In this document: piece by piece, positions 1-7,444 of the stretch
Position numbering within the stretch: the first letter of the stretch is position 1
Layout of the letters: each line of letters starts with the position of its first letter
Assembly (NCBI RefSeq): GCF_036173105.1
Contig: NZ_CP108053.1
Span: 1,488,001 to 1,552,000 of the forward strand
Origin: Streptomyces sp. NBC_00287
GTDB lineage: Bacteria > Actinomycetota > Actinomycetes > Streptomycetales > Streptomycetaceae
Direction of reading: 5' to 3'
DNA length: 64,000 nt
Program-made: the position numbers and the translations under genes
The notes under the pieces: generated by a model
The model's database searches: none
Told to the model about the DNA's origin: nothing
What the model saw: only the letters and a program-made list of their open reading frames with translations

Positions 1-410
1 TGTTCGGCTGTGGTGAGGCCGCTCGCCGCGTCGCCGAGTCCGGCGCGTCCCACGGCGAAAGCGGCGAGGGTCGTGGTCAGTCCCACGATCAGGGCCGGTA
101 CGGCGATCGCCGCCACCTTGGCCGCGAACCACCGTCCGCGCTGCGGAACCGCGGACAGCGACAGCCGCAGCGCGCCCCCGTGATACTCGGCCGAAACGGC
201 CATCGCGCCGAAGCTGATCGCCGCGATCTGACCGGGCAGGACTCCGGACAGCGCCGTGAACAGCGGGTCGAGGTCCGGCTCCGAGGTGGTGGCTCCGGCC
301 AGGGCCGAGAACGCCGTCGTCGCGGCGAACAGCGCCAAGAGCGTGCCGCACAGGGAGCGCAGGGTACGGATCTTCAGCCACTCGGCGTGGAGTGCGGGTG
401 CGAACGCCAT
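1..410 (-). CDS. ABC-2 type exporter permease (partial, C-terminus off the window)
   Basis: Membrane half of an ABC exporter, paired with the ATPase encoded just upstream on the same strand. About 136 residues are visible. A short cytoplasmic start with the motif EWLKIRT, common in actinobacterial ABC-2 permeases, is followed by hydrophobic stretches at roughly residues 20-40, 58-75 and 100-120. The segment SAEYHGGALRLSLSAVP lies between two of them and matches the family's conserved loop. The ATG at 408-410 follows the ATPase stop by one base, so the two are surely co-transcribed. The substrate cannot be told; relatives export lantibiotics, antibiotics or lipids. The gene runs past base 1. 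Confidence 0.85.
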   Translation of the reverse strand, partial: MAFAPALHAEWLKIRTLRSLCGTLLALFAATTAFSALAGATTSEPDLDPLFTALSGVLPGQIAAISFGAMAVSAEYHGGALRLSLSAVPQRGRWFAAKVAAIAVPALIVGLTTTLAAFAVGRAGLGDAASGLTTAE

Positions 411-411
411 G

Positions 412-1332
412 TCAGGCCTCCTGCGAGGGTGCGGTGAACTCGGTTTCGTCCGACGTCAGGTCCAGATAGGCCTGCTCCAACGTGCCCTCCTGCGCGGCCA
501 GTTCGAGGAGGGGGACGCCCGCGGCGGAGATGATCCGGCCGATCTCGTCCACGCGCGCGTGGTGCACCGTCCAGTGCCCGTCCGTGTGCTCGGCGGCGTC
601 GTGGCCGTGCTGGGCCAGGGCGGCTTTGAGGGCGGTGGGATCCGTGGTGCGGATCCGTACGCTCGGCTCCACGCGCGCGTGGATGAACTCCCGCATCGGA
701 GTGTCGGCCAGGAGTCGCCCTCTGCCGAGCACCACGAGGTGGTCGGCGAAGGAGGCGGTCTCGTTCATGAGATGGCTGGAGACCAGGACGGTGCGGCCTT
801 CCCGTGCGAGGCGGCGCAGCAACTCGCGGATCCAGATGATGCCTTCGGGGTCCAGGCCGTTGGACGGCTCGTCGAGCATGATCACCTCGGGGTCGCCGAG
901 CAGGGCGGCGGCGATGCCGAGGCGCTGGCGCATGCCCAGGGAGTACGTCTTCACCCTGCGCCGTGCGACGGAGGCGAGCCCCGTCTCCTCCAGCGCCTCC
1001 TCGACCCGGGCGCGAGGGATGCGGTTGGCTGCGGCGAGGATGCCCAGGTGGTCGCGGCCGGTGCGGGACCCGTGCGCGGCCTGTGCGTCGAGCAGGGCGC
1101 CCACGCGGCGCAGGGGTTCGTGAAGGTCGGCGTAGGGGCGGCCGCCGATGGTGGCGGTGCCGGAGGTCGGCCGGTCGAGGCCGAGGACGAGCCGCATGGT
1201 GGTGGACTTCCCGGCGCCGTTCGGGCCGAGGAAGCCGGTGACCCGGCCGGGGAGCACGCTGAAGGTGAGGTGGTCCACGGCTCGGCGAGTGCCGTACTCC
1301 TTGGTGAGGGCTTGGACTTCGATGCTGGTCAT
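412..1332 (-). CDS. ABC exporter ATP-binding protein
   Basis: Cytoplasmic ATPase of an ABC-2 exporter, 306 residues. Walker A (GPNGAGKST) is at about residues 36-44, the ABC signature (YSLGMRQR) near 130, Walker B (VIMLDEP) near 150, and the switch histidine follows in VLVSSHL. About 100 C-terminal residues after the ABC domain resemble the accessory tail of CcmA/DrrA-type exporter ATPases. ATG 1330-1332 is preferred because the protein then starts directly on the conserved TSIEVQALTKEYG segment; the open frame continues upstream but only opposite the divergent kinase gene. It is followed at one base by the permease and is divergent from a two-component system, which probably controls it. Confidence 0.92.
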   Translation of the reverse strand: MTSIEVQALTKEYGTRRAVDHLTFSVLPGRVTGFLGPNGAGKSTTMRLVLGLDRPTSGTATIGGRPYADLHEPLRRVGALLDAQAAHGSRTGRDHLGILAAANRIPRARVEEALEETGLASVARRRVKTYSLGMRQRLGIAAALLGDPEVIMLDEPSNGLDPEGIIWIRELLRRLAREGRTVLVSSHLMNETASFADHLVVLGRGRLLADTPMREFIHARVEPSVRIRTTDPTALKAALAQHGHDAAEHTDGHWTVHHARVDEIGRIISAAGVPLLELAAQEGTLEQAYLDLTSDETEFTAPSQEA

Positions 1333-1365
1333 GGCATGCAGCGTGGCTGTTCGCGGGGCGTCGGG

Positions 1366-1409
1366 GCCTCCCCCGCGCGTGGAGATCCTCTCCCCCGGGC
1401 GGGGGAGGC
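1366..1409. promoter_or_regulatory. inverted repeat between divergent ABC exporter and kinase genes
   Basis: GCCTCCCCCGC at 1366-1376 is exactly repeated in inverted form as GCGGGGGAGGC at 1399-1409, with a 22-base spacer that itself starts a second C-run/G-run pairing. It lies in the 109-base divergent region and could be a binding site for the neighbouring LuxR-type regulator or a hairpin in the kinase leader. That role is inferred from position only. Confidence 0.4.
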
Positions 1410-1441
1410 TCGTTGTCAGTGGCGGCTGGCACGATGACGAA

Positions 1442-2596
1442 ATGACCCGCTTCCTGCGCCCGTTGCTCCGGGGGACGACGTACACACGCCTGCTGCACCT
1501 GTGGGTGCCGATGCTGATGGTCAGCGTGTGGATGTTCATCGACCCGTCGACTCCCTGGGTGCCCGCGCTGGTGCTGCTCCCGGTCGGTCTGATCACGGCC
1601 GTCCGCAGGGGTGAGGGCGTGCAGGCGCGGCTGCTGCTCATGCCGGGCGACGAAGAGTCGGTCATCTCCGTGAAGCCGTCGATGAACTGGCGGGACCGGC
1701 TGCGTACCGTGCTGTGGCTTCAGGCGCGCATGGTGCTGGGTGCGGTGGCGATGTTCGCCACCGTCTGGCTGCCCATCCTCGTGTTCGAGCTGGTGCAGAT
1801 CGCGGTTGGCGGGCATCCCGGTGACACCCCGGTGCTGCGGGACGTGCAACCGCACTGGGCGTACGCCCTGTTGGCGCCGGTCCCGCTCGTCGTGCTGTAC
1901 GGCGTCGTGATCGGGCTCGGCGAACTGGTCACCGCGGTCGCCCGGCGGCTGCTCGGCCCGTCGGCCGCCGAGCGGCTCGCCGCCTTGGAGGAGCGCACCG
2001 AACAACTGCTGGAGCGCAACCGCATCGCGCGTGAGCTGCACGACTCGATCGGTCATGCGCTGACCGTCGCCGTCGTCCAGGCGGGGGCCGCGCGTGCGGC
2101 GGGCGATCCGGCCTTCACCGACCGGGCGTTGGAGGCCATCGAGGAGACGGGCCGGGCCGCGCTCGAGGATCTGGAGCGCGTCCTGGGCATCCTCCGGGAG
2201 TCGGACCGGCCCGCGAGCAGCCGGCCCACCCTGGTGGACGCCGACCGGCTGCTGGAGTCTGCCCGCACCGCCGGGGCGAAGGTCGACACCGAGTTCACCG
2301 GCCCGCTGGACACCGTGCCCGGACCGGTCTCGCGCGAGGGTTACCGCATCCTCCAGGAGTCGCTGACCAATGTGCTGCGGCACGCGGGTGCCGTCCCCGC
2401 CGGGGTACGCGTCGACGTCACGGACCGCGCCCTTGTCCTGGAGGTGCGCAATCCACTGACGGCCGAGATACCCGGTCCCGGCCGGGGCAGCGGGCTGCGG
2501 GGCATACGTGAGCGGGCCGCCCTGCTCGGCGGGCGGGCGCGGACCGGTCCCGCCGACGGTGACTGGCAGGTGCACGTCGAGCTGCCGTTGCGCTGA
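1442..2596 (+). CDS. two-component sensor histidine kinase (HisKA_3 type)
   Basis: Membrane sensor kinase of 384 residues that should phosphorylate the response regulator encoded 14 bases downstream. The N-terminal half has four or five hydrophobic stretches (roughly residues 18-55 and 97-165) and little extracytoplasmic sequence, so it probably senses a membrane or small hydrophobic signal. The phospho-acceptor is His200 in the motif ELHDSIGHALT, typical of the DesK/NarL-partner class. The C-terminal ATPase domain shows the N-box (ESLTNVLRHAG, about 307-317) and the glycine-rich GSGLRGIRERA. ATG 1442 begins the first amphipathic segment; the frame is open further upstream but only opposite the ABC ATPase. 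Divergence from the exporter suggests a detoxification module. Confidence 0.92.
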   Translation: MTRFLRPLLRGTTYTRLLHLWVPMLMVSVWMFIDPSTPWVPALVLLPVGLITAVRRGEGVQARLLLMPGDEESVISVKPSMNWRDRLRTVLWLQARMVLGAVAMFATVWLPILVFELVQIAVGGHPGDTPVLRDVQPHWAYALLAPVPLVVLYGVVIGLGELVTAVARRLLGPSAAERLAALEERTEQLLERNRIARELHDSIGHALTVAVVQAGAARAAGDPAFTDRALEAIEETGRAALEDLERVLGILRESDRPASSRPTLVDADRLLESARTAGAKVDTEFTGPLDTVPGPVSREGYRILQESLTNVLRHAGAVPAGVRVDVTDRALVLEVRNPLTAEIPGPGRGSGLRGIRERAALLGGRARTGPADGDWQVHVELPLR

Positions 2597-2610
2597 TCTA
2601 CGCTGGCCGG

Positions 2611-3273
2611 ATGCCGGTCACCGTTCTCCTTGTCGACGACGAACCCCTCGTACGCGCGGGCCTGCGGGCCGTCTTGGACGCGCAGCCGGACATCGAGGTC
2701 GTCGGGGAGGCCGCCGACGGGGCGGCGGTCATACCGCTGGTGCGGAGCCTGCGGCCGGACGTGGTCGCGATGGACGTACGGATGCCGCTGCTGGACGGGA
2801 TCGAGGCCACGCGCGCGGTGCTGCGGACGGTCGACGAACCGCCGAAGATCCTCGTGGTGACGACGTTCGAGAACGACGAGTACGTCTATGAGGCATTGCG
2901 GGCCGGGGCCGACGGGTTTCTGCTGAAGCGGGCCCGGCCCGCCGAGATCGTGCACGCGGTCCGGCTGGTCGCGGAGGGCGAGTCGCTGCTGTTCCCGGCG
3001 TCGGTGCGGCAGCTCGCCGCCGAGCACGGCGAGAACGGCGGCAACCCCGCCGCGCGCGCCGCGATGGAGCGGGCCCGGCTGACCGAGCGGGAGGCGGAAG
3101 TGCTGCGGCTGATGGCGCGCGGGCTGTCGAACGCGGAGATCGCGGCCCGGCTGATCGTCGGCACGGAGACGGTGAAGTCGCATGTGAGCGCCGTACTGGC
3201 GAAGCTGGGAGCCCGGGACCGTACGCAGGCGGTGATCGCGGCGTACGAGTCGGGGTTCGTGGCGCCGGGGTGA
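2611..3273 (+). CDS. two-component response regulator, NarL/LuxR family
   Basis: DNA-binding partner of the kinase just upstream, 220 residues. The receiver domain shows the acidic pair in LLVDDEP (residues 9-10), phospho-acceptor Asp55 in VAMDVRMP, the switch threonine in VVTTFEN, and the lysine in FLLKRA. The C-terminal LuxR helix-turn-helix occupies about residues 155-210 (LTEREAEVLRLMARGLSN, then TVKSHV). The kinase and regulator are separated by 14 bases and presumably form one transcript. The likely target is the divergent ABC exporter, by analogy with many Streptomyces kinase-regulator-exporter groups; this is inference from position. Confidence 0.94.
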   Translation: MPVTVLLVDDEPLVRAGLRAVLDAQPDIEVVGEAADGAAVIPLVRSLRPDVVAMDVRMPLLDGIEATRAVLRTVDEPPKILVVTTFENDEYVYEALRAGADGFLLKRARPAEIVHAVRLVAEGESLLFPASVRQLAAEHGENGGNPAARAAMERARLTEREAEVLRLMARGLSNAEIAARLIVGTETVKSHVSAVLAKLGARDRTQAVIAAYESGFVAPG

Positions 3274-3394
3274 CCGGGCGTCCGGGACGGTCTGGACGGA
3301 CCGGTCGGTAGGCCGCCGGTCGCCCGGCACTCGCCGGGGTCCGCAGGGCCGAGTACGATCCGGCCAACACGCGCACAAGCTGGGAGGACGGACG

Positions 3395-4552
3395 GTGGGG
3401 CGGCTGACCGGCGGGGATCCCTCGCTGCTGCGAAGGATCAACTCCGCGGTGGTGCTGCACGCGCTGCGTGCCACGGACTGCGCGACGCTGACCGAGATCA
3501 CCCGGGTGACCGGACTGTCCCGGCCGACCGTCGAGGGTGTCGTCGAGGACCTCATCGAGGCGGGTTACGTCGTCGAGAAGGCCGCCGACGAGGGCGTCGC
3601 GAGGCGTCAGGGGCGGCCGGCCCGGCGGTACCGGTTCCGGGCCGAGGCCGGTCATCTGCTGGGTCTGGACATCGGGCCGCACCGGGTCGCCGCGCTCCTG
3701 TCCGACCTGGACGGCCGGGTGCTCGGCTCCATCGCCAAGGACGTCGAGGAGACGGCCACCGCCGACGAGCGGCTGGAGAAGCTGCGTACCGCGGTCGCCG
3801 AGCTGCTGCGCCGGGCCGGGGTGGCACGCGGCTCGCTGCGGGCGGTGGGCGCGGCGACGCCCGGGATCGTCGAGGCGGACGGCACGGTACGGCTGAGCAC
3901 GGCGCTGCCCGAGTGGTCGGGGCTGCCGCTGGGCGAGCGGCTGAGCCGGTCCTTCAAGTGCCCGGTGCTGGTCGAGAACGACGCCAACGCCGCCGCGGTG
4001 GCCGAGCACTGGAAGGGTGCCGCGACCGAGTCCGACGACATCGTTTTCGTGCTGGCCGGGCTGAGCCCGGGCGCCGGTTCGCTGATCGGCGGGCGATTGC
4101 ACCGGGGGTTCGGCGGGGCGGCCGGTGAGATCGGCGCGCTGCATCTGCTGGGGCGTGAGGCGACGCCGGAGACCCTGCTGTCCACCACGGACGAGCCGCT
4201 GCATCCGCTCGACGAGCAGGCGGTCGCCGAGGTGTTCGCCAAGGCGCGCGAGGGCGACCAGCGGGCCCGCGCGGCCGTGGAGCGGTTCATCCAGCGGCTC
4301 GTCCACGATGTGGCCGCCCTGGTGCTGGCCCTCGACCCGGAACTGGTCGTCGTGGGCGGCTGGGCGGCCGGTCTGGACGGTGTACTGGAGCCGCTGCGCC
4401 GGGAGTTGGCGCGCTACTGCCTGCGGCCGCCGAAGGTCGCACTGTCCCTCCTCGGCGAGGCGGCCGTCGCCACGGGGGCGCTGCGGCTGGCCCTGGACCA
4501 TGTGGAGGAGCAGCTGTTCGCGGTGGAGGGGACGGTCACGGCGCGCCGTTGA
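3395..4552 (+). CDS. ROK-family transcriptional regulator
   Basis: A 385-residue protein with an N-terminal winged helix (about residues 12-65, TLTEITRVTGLSRPTVEG) joined to a ROK sugar-kinase-like fold (LGLDIGPHRVAALLSD near 89, then VENDANAAAVAEHW). ROK repressors of this build bind DNA and respond to sugars or sugar phosphates. The usual cysteine cluster of ROK proteins (CxCGxxGCxE) is absent: the corresponding stretch reads EIGALHLLGREATPE, so the structural zinc site seems lost and kinase activity is unlikely. GTG 3395 follows the purine-rich GGGAGGACGGACG. It is convergent with a GntR gene across a strong hairpin. No sugar-metabolism gene adjoins it, so the target is unknown. Confidence 0.9.
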   Translation: MGRLTGGDPSLLRRINSAVVLHALRATDCATLTEITRVTGLSRPTVEGVVEDLIEAGYVVEKAADEGVARRQGRPARRYRFRAEAGHLLGLDIGPHRVAALLSDLDGRVLGSIAKDVEETATADERLEKLRTAVAELLRRAGVARGSLRAVGAATPGIVEADGTVRLSTALPEWSGLPLGERLSRSFKCPVLVENDANAAAVAEHWKGAATESDDIVFVLAGLSPGAGSLIGGRLHRGFGGAAGEIGALHLLGREATPETLLSTTDEPLHPLDEQAVAEVFAKAREGDQRARAAVERFIQRLVHDVAALVLALDPELVVVGGWAAGLDGVLEPLRRELARYCLRPPKVALSLLGEAAVATGALRLALDHVEEQLFAVEGTVTARR

Positions 4553-4566
4553 CGGTACAACGCCTC

Positions 4567-4592
4567 GCGCCCCGGAAGAGTTTCCGGGGCGC
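4567..4592. terminator. bidirectional hairpin between ROK and GntR genes
   Basis: GCGCCCCGGAA pairs perfectly with TTCCGGGGCGC (11 bp) around the four-base loop GAGT. It sits 14 bases after the ROK stop and 23 bases before the end of the convergent GntR gene, so it can end both transcripts. There is no clear U-run, which is usual in Streptomyces. Confidence 0.8.
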
Positions 4593-4615
4593 TCGCGCTG
4601 CGGGGGCTGCTGGGC

Positions 4616-5377
4616 TCAGGACGCCTGGCGTTCCGGGCCCTCGTGGATCTCCACGCTGCCGGAGTCACCGAAGGTGAGCCGGCAGGTGTCCGCACGGTAG
4701 GTGGCGACGGAGAGGGCCGCGGTGCGGCCCTCGGTGAAGTAGCGCGTGGTGACGACGAGGACGGGCGCGCCGGGGAGCCGGTCCAGCTGCTTGGCGTCGT
4801 CCGCGCGGGCCGAGCCGAGTTCGACGGCGCTCTCCTGGCCGTCCAGTTCCAGGCGCTGAAGCTCGCGCAGCACGGCACGCGCGCGTGCCGCCCCGGCGGG
4901 CGCGTCGATGGCGGACAGGTCGGGCACCGAGGTCGCGGGCACGTAGAGCAGCTCCGCGGCGACGGGCTGGCCGTGCGACACCCGCGAGCGGCGCACCAGG
5001 TGCACTGCCTCGTCGGCGCCGGTCTCCAGGACTGCGGCCACGCTCGCGGGCGGGACCTCCAGCGTGCTGTCGGCGGGCTGCCAGTCGTCCCCGGCCGCCC
5101 CCGGCCACAGGTGCTGCTCGGTGCCGACCGCGACCCCCACGCGCGGCGGCGCCACCGTCGTACCGACACCGCGGCGACGCTGCAGCCGGCCTTCCAGTTC
5201 AAGCTGTTCCAGAGCCTGGCGGAGCGTGGCGCGGGCCACGCCGAAGCGGGCGGCGAGATCGCGTTCGTTGGGCAGGATCTCGCCCACGGCGAACTCGGAG
5301 TCCAGCGCCTCGCTGAGCACGGTCTTGAGATGCCAGTACTTCGGTTCCGGCACCGATTCCAGTTGCGTGGTCCCCAC
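4616..5377 (-). CDS. GntR/UTRA-family transcriptional regulator (DasR-like)
   Basis: A 253-residue regulator of the HutC/DasR branch. The winged helix is at about residues 13-76 (PKYWHLKTVLSEAL, ERDLAARFGVARATLRQALE, LQRRRGVGTTV), and a UTRA effector domain fills about 95-245. The N-terminal PKYWHLK strongly recalls DasR (PKYYRLK in my memory of that protein), the N-acetylglucosamine-responsive regulator of Streptomyces. The start is GTG 5375-5377. Its own upstream region carries the palindrome TTGGTCAAGACCAA, very like the DasR dre element, overlapping a good -35/-10 promoter, so it is probably autoregulated. It is convergent with a ROK regulator. The effector is probably an amino-sugar phosphate, but that is inference. 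Confidence 0.88.
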   Translation of the reverse strand: MGTTQLESVPEPKYWHLKTVLSEALDSEFAVGEILPNERDLAARFGVARATLRQALEQLELEGRLQRRRGVGTTVAPPRVGVAVGTEQHLWPGAAGDDWQPADSTLEVPPASVAAVLETGADEAVHLVRRSRVSHGQPVAAELLYVPATSVPDLSAIDAPAGAARARAVLRELQRLELDGQESAVELGSARADDAKQLDRLPGAPVLVVTTRYFTEGRTAALSVATYRADTCRLTFGDSGSVEIHEGPERQAS

Positions 5378-5453
5378 CCTGTCCTCCGCAATCGCCGTGT
5401 TCCGGCGGCGTTTTAGCGCCCTTGTTTATTAAAGGTTGTTGCACTTCTCTGCG

Positions 5454-5482
5454 ACCATAGGGCGGCCCCCACCCTTGGTCAA
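5454..5482 (-). promoter_or_regulatory. sigma-70-type promoter of the GntR gene
   Basis: On the minus strand TTGACC (plus 5477-5482) is followed after exactly 17 bases by TATGGT (plus 5454-5459). Both hexamers are close to the vegetative consensus, and the expected transcription start is about 70 bases upstream of the GTG at 5377. The -35 lies inside the palindrome at 5475-5488. Confidence 0.6.
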
Positions 5483-5488
5483 GACCAA
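5475..5488. promoter_or_regulatory. dre-like palindromic operator
   Basis: TTGGTCAAGACCAA is a palindrome with 6-bp arms that closely matches the core TGGTCTAGACCA of DasR responsive elements. It covers the -35 hexamer of the GntR promoter, so binding there would block transcription. The likely binder is the product of the adjacent gene or DasR itself. Confidence 0.6.
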
Positions 5489-5532
5489 TCCTCGATCCCT
5501 TGTGCGCGGTGCGCCGGGGTGCCGTAGGGCGC

Positions 5533-6426
5533 CTAGTCGAGGTCCAGGGACCGCAGCTTGTCGGGGTTGCGGATCACGTAGATGGACTGGATGTGACCGT
5601 CCAGGATCTCCAACTGGAAGACACTGTCGGGCCTGCCGTCGACGGTGGCGAGCAGGGCGGGACCGCCGTTGACCTCAAAGAAGCGGAAGGACACTTCGGG
5701 TACGCCCTTTTCCGCGGCGCCGATGAGGAAGCGGCCCACCTTCTCGGCGCTCTCCACGATCCGCAGGGGCGCCCTGGTCTTGCCGCCGCTGTCGCCGACC
5801 AGGCGGACATCCGGGGCGAGCAGCGACATCAGGCCCTCCAGGTCGCCCTCGGACGCTGCGGCGAGGAAACGCTCGGTCAGGTCGCGGCGCTCGACGGGGT
5901 CGACGTCATAGCGGGGTTTGCGCTCGTCGACGTGTTTGCGCGCCCGTCCGGCCAGTTGGCGGACCGCCGGCTCGCCCCGGTCGAGCATCGTGGCGATGTC
6001 GGCATAGGGGTAGCCGAAGGCCTCCCTGAGCACGAACACCGCCCGCTCCAGCGGCGAGAGCGACTCCAGGACGACGAGGACGGCGAGGGAGACGGTGTCG
6101 GCGAGGACGGCCCGTTCGGCGGTGTCCGGAACGGTGTCGCCGAAATCGGTGACGTACGGCTCCGGCAGCCAGGGGCCGACGTATGCCTCGTTGCGGGCCT
6201 TGACCTGGCGCAGCCGGTCGATGGCCAGGCGGGTCGTGACGCGTACCAGGAAGCCGCGCGGGTCGCGCACCTCGGCGCGGTCCCCGCCCGTCCAGCGCAG
6301 CCAGGCCTCCTGGACGACGTCCTCGGCGTCGGCGACGCGTCCGAGCATGCGGTACGCGACTTCCAGGAGGACGGGGCGGTGCTCTTCGAAGACGTCGGTC
6401 ACGATGTCGGTGCTCACGGCATCCAT
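5533..6426 (-). CDS. ECF41-type RNA polymerase sigma factor with C-terminal SnoaL-like domain
   Basis: Extracytoplasmic-function sigma factor of 297 residues (often named SigJ in actinobacteria). Region 2 covers about residues 12-75 (EDVVQEAWLRW), region 4 about 112-165 (LSPLERAVFVLREAFGYPY), and an NTF2/SnoaL-like domain about 180-295. The linker motif WLPEP is at 86-90 and NPDKL lies close to the C-terminus; both are known signatures of group ECF41, where the fused C-terminal domain controls activity in place of an anti-sigma factor. ATG 6424-6426 is chosen; a GTG three codons later is possible. ECF41 genes usually sit beside a carboxymuconolactone decarboxylase or oxidoreductase gene; here the divergent neighbour is an alpha/beta hydrolase. 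Confidence 0.93.
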   Translation of the reverse strand: MDAVSTDIVTDVFEEHRPVLLEVAYRMLGRVADAEDVVQEAWLRWTGGDRAEVRDPRGFLVRVTTRLAIDRLRQVKARNEAYVGPWLPEPYVTDFGDTVPDTAERAVLADTVSLAVLVVLESLSPLERAVFVLREAFGYPYADIATMLDRGEPAVRQLAGRARKHVDERKPRYDVDPVERRDLTERFLAAASEGDLEGLMSLLAPDVRLVGDSGGKTRAPLRIVESAEKVGRFLIGAAEKGVPEVSFRFFEVNGGPALLATVDGRPDSVFQLEILDGHIQSIYVIRNPDKLRSLDLD

Positions 6427-6613
6427 CCCAGCCGACGCGCCGGGCCGTGTCCAGGCGAGCCGTCGCAGACGCAAAGAACAGCACTCGAATCGCGCCGGGT
6501 TGCGACTCCTTCCAGGGCCGTCCGGGTCTTGGGTGCCCATCTGGTCTACCCGCCGGTAGCAATTGCTGACAAGCTGTCTACGACGTCCGACGAGTCCCAT
6601 ACGAGGAGCGCCC

Positions 6614-7444
6614 ATGTCCGCCACCGTCTCCTTCGAGGTCCCCTCCCCCCGGGGTCTGCGGTCCGTGACCCTCTCCTACGCGCGCGTGGGGCGCGGCGAA
6701 CCGCTGCTCCTGCTGCACGGCATAGGTCACCACCGGCAGGCCTGGGACCCGGTGCTGGACATCCTCGCGACCGAGCGTGATGTGATCGCCGTCGACCTGC
6801 CCGGGTTCGGCGCGTCCCCGGCGCTGCCCGACGGGCTGCCGCACGACCTGCCCACGATGACCGCCGCGCTCGGTGCCCTGTGCGAGGCGCTCGAGATCGA
6901 CCGGCCGCATGTCGCGGGCAACTCGCTGGGCGGCCTGCTCGCCCTGGAGTTGGGCCGCGAGAAGCTCGTACGGTCCGTCACCGCGCTGTCCCCCGCCGGG
7001 TTCTGGACGCAAGCCGAACGCCGTTACGCCTTCACCCTGTTGCTGTCGATGCGAAGGATCGCCCAGAGCATGCCGCTGCCGCTGGTGCGGCAGTTGTCCC
7101 GCACGGCGGCCGGCCGCACCGCCCTGACGAGCACCATCTACGCCCGGCCCGGCCGCCGTTCACCCGAGGCCGTGATCGCCGAGACGCTGGCCCTCGCGAA
7201 CGCCACGGGCTTCGCCGAGACCCTCCGCGCGGGGAACACCGTCCAGTTCACCGACGACATCCCCGGTCTTCCGGTCACCGTGGCCTGGGGCAGCAAGGAC
7301 CGGGTGCTGATCCGCCGCCAGGGGGTCCGCGCCAAGCAGATCATCCCCCGGGCCCGGCTGATCCGGCTGCCCGGCTGCGGTCATGTCCCGATGAACGACG
7401 ACCCGGCGCTCGTCGCGCGGGTCGTCCTCGACGGCAGCCGCTGA
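6614..7444 (+). CDS. alpha/beta-fold hydrolase
   Basis: A 276-residue cytoplasmic hydrolase. The oxyanion-hole segment LLLLHGIGHH is at about residues 31-40, the nucleophile elbow GNSLGG puts the serine at about 104, and the late GCGHVPMNDDP supplies the histidine near 258. The acid is probably the aspartate in GSKDRVLIR. ATG 6614 follows ACGAGGAGCGCCC, a good ribosome site. It starts divergently from the ECF41 sigma gene and may be its target. The 3' third overlaps the antisense tail of the EamA gene. The substrate cannot be inferred from sequence. Confidence 0.88.
   Translation: MSATVSFEVPSPRGLRSVTLSYARVGRGEPLLLLHGIGHHRQAWDPVLDILATERDVIAVDLPGFGASPALPDGLPHDLPTMTAALGALCEALEIDRPHVAGNSLGGLLALELGREKLVRSVTALSPAGFWTQAERRYAFTLLLSMRRIAQSMPLPLVRQLSRTAAGRTALTSTIYARPGRRSPEAVIAETLALANATGFAETLRAGNTVQFTDDIPGLPVTVAWGSKDRVLIRRQGVRAKQIIPRARLIRLPGCGHVPMNDDPALVARVVLDGSR

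Noticed and set aside
374..2575. A 733-codon open frame on the minus strand across the ABC ATPase and the kinase
   Set aside because: It is arginine/proline/histidine-rich, antisense to a well-supported kinase and in a shifted frame of the ATPase. It is a by-product of high GC content.
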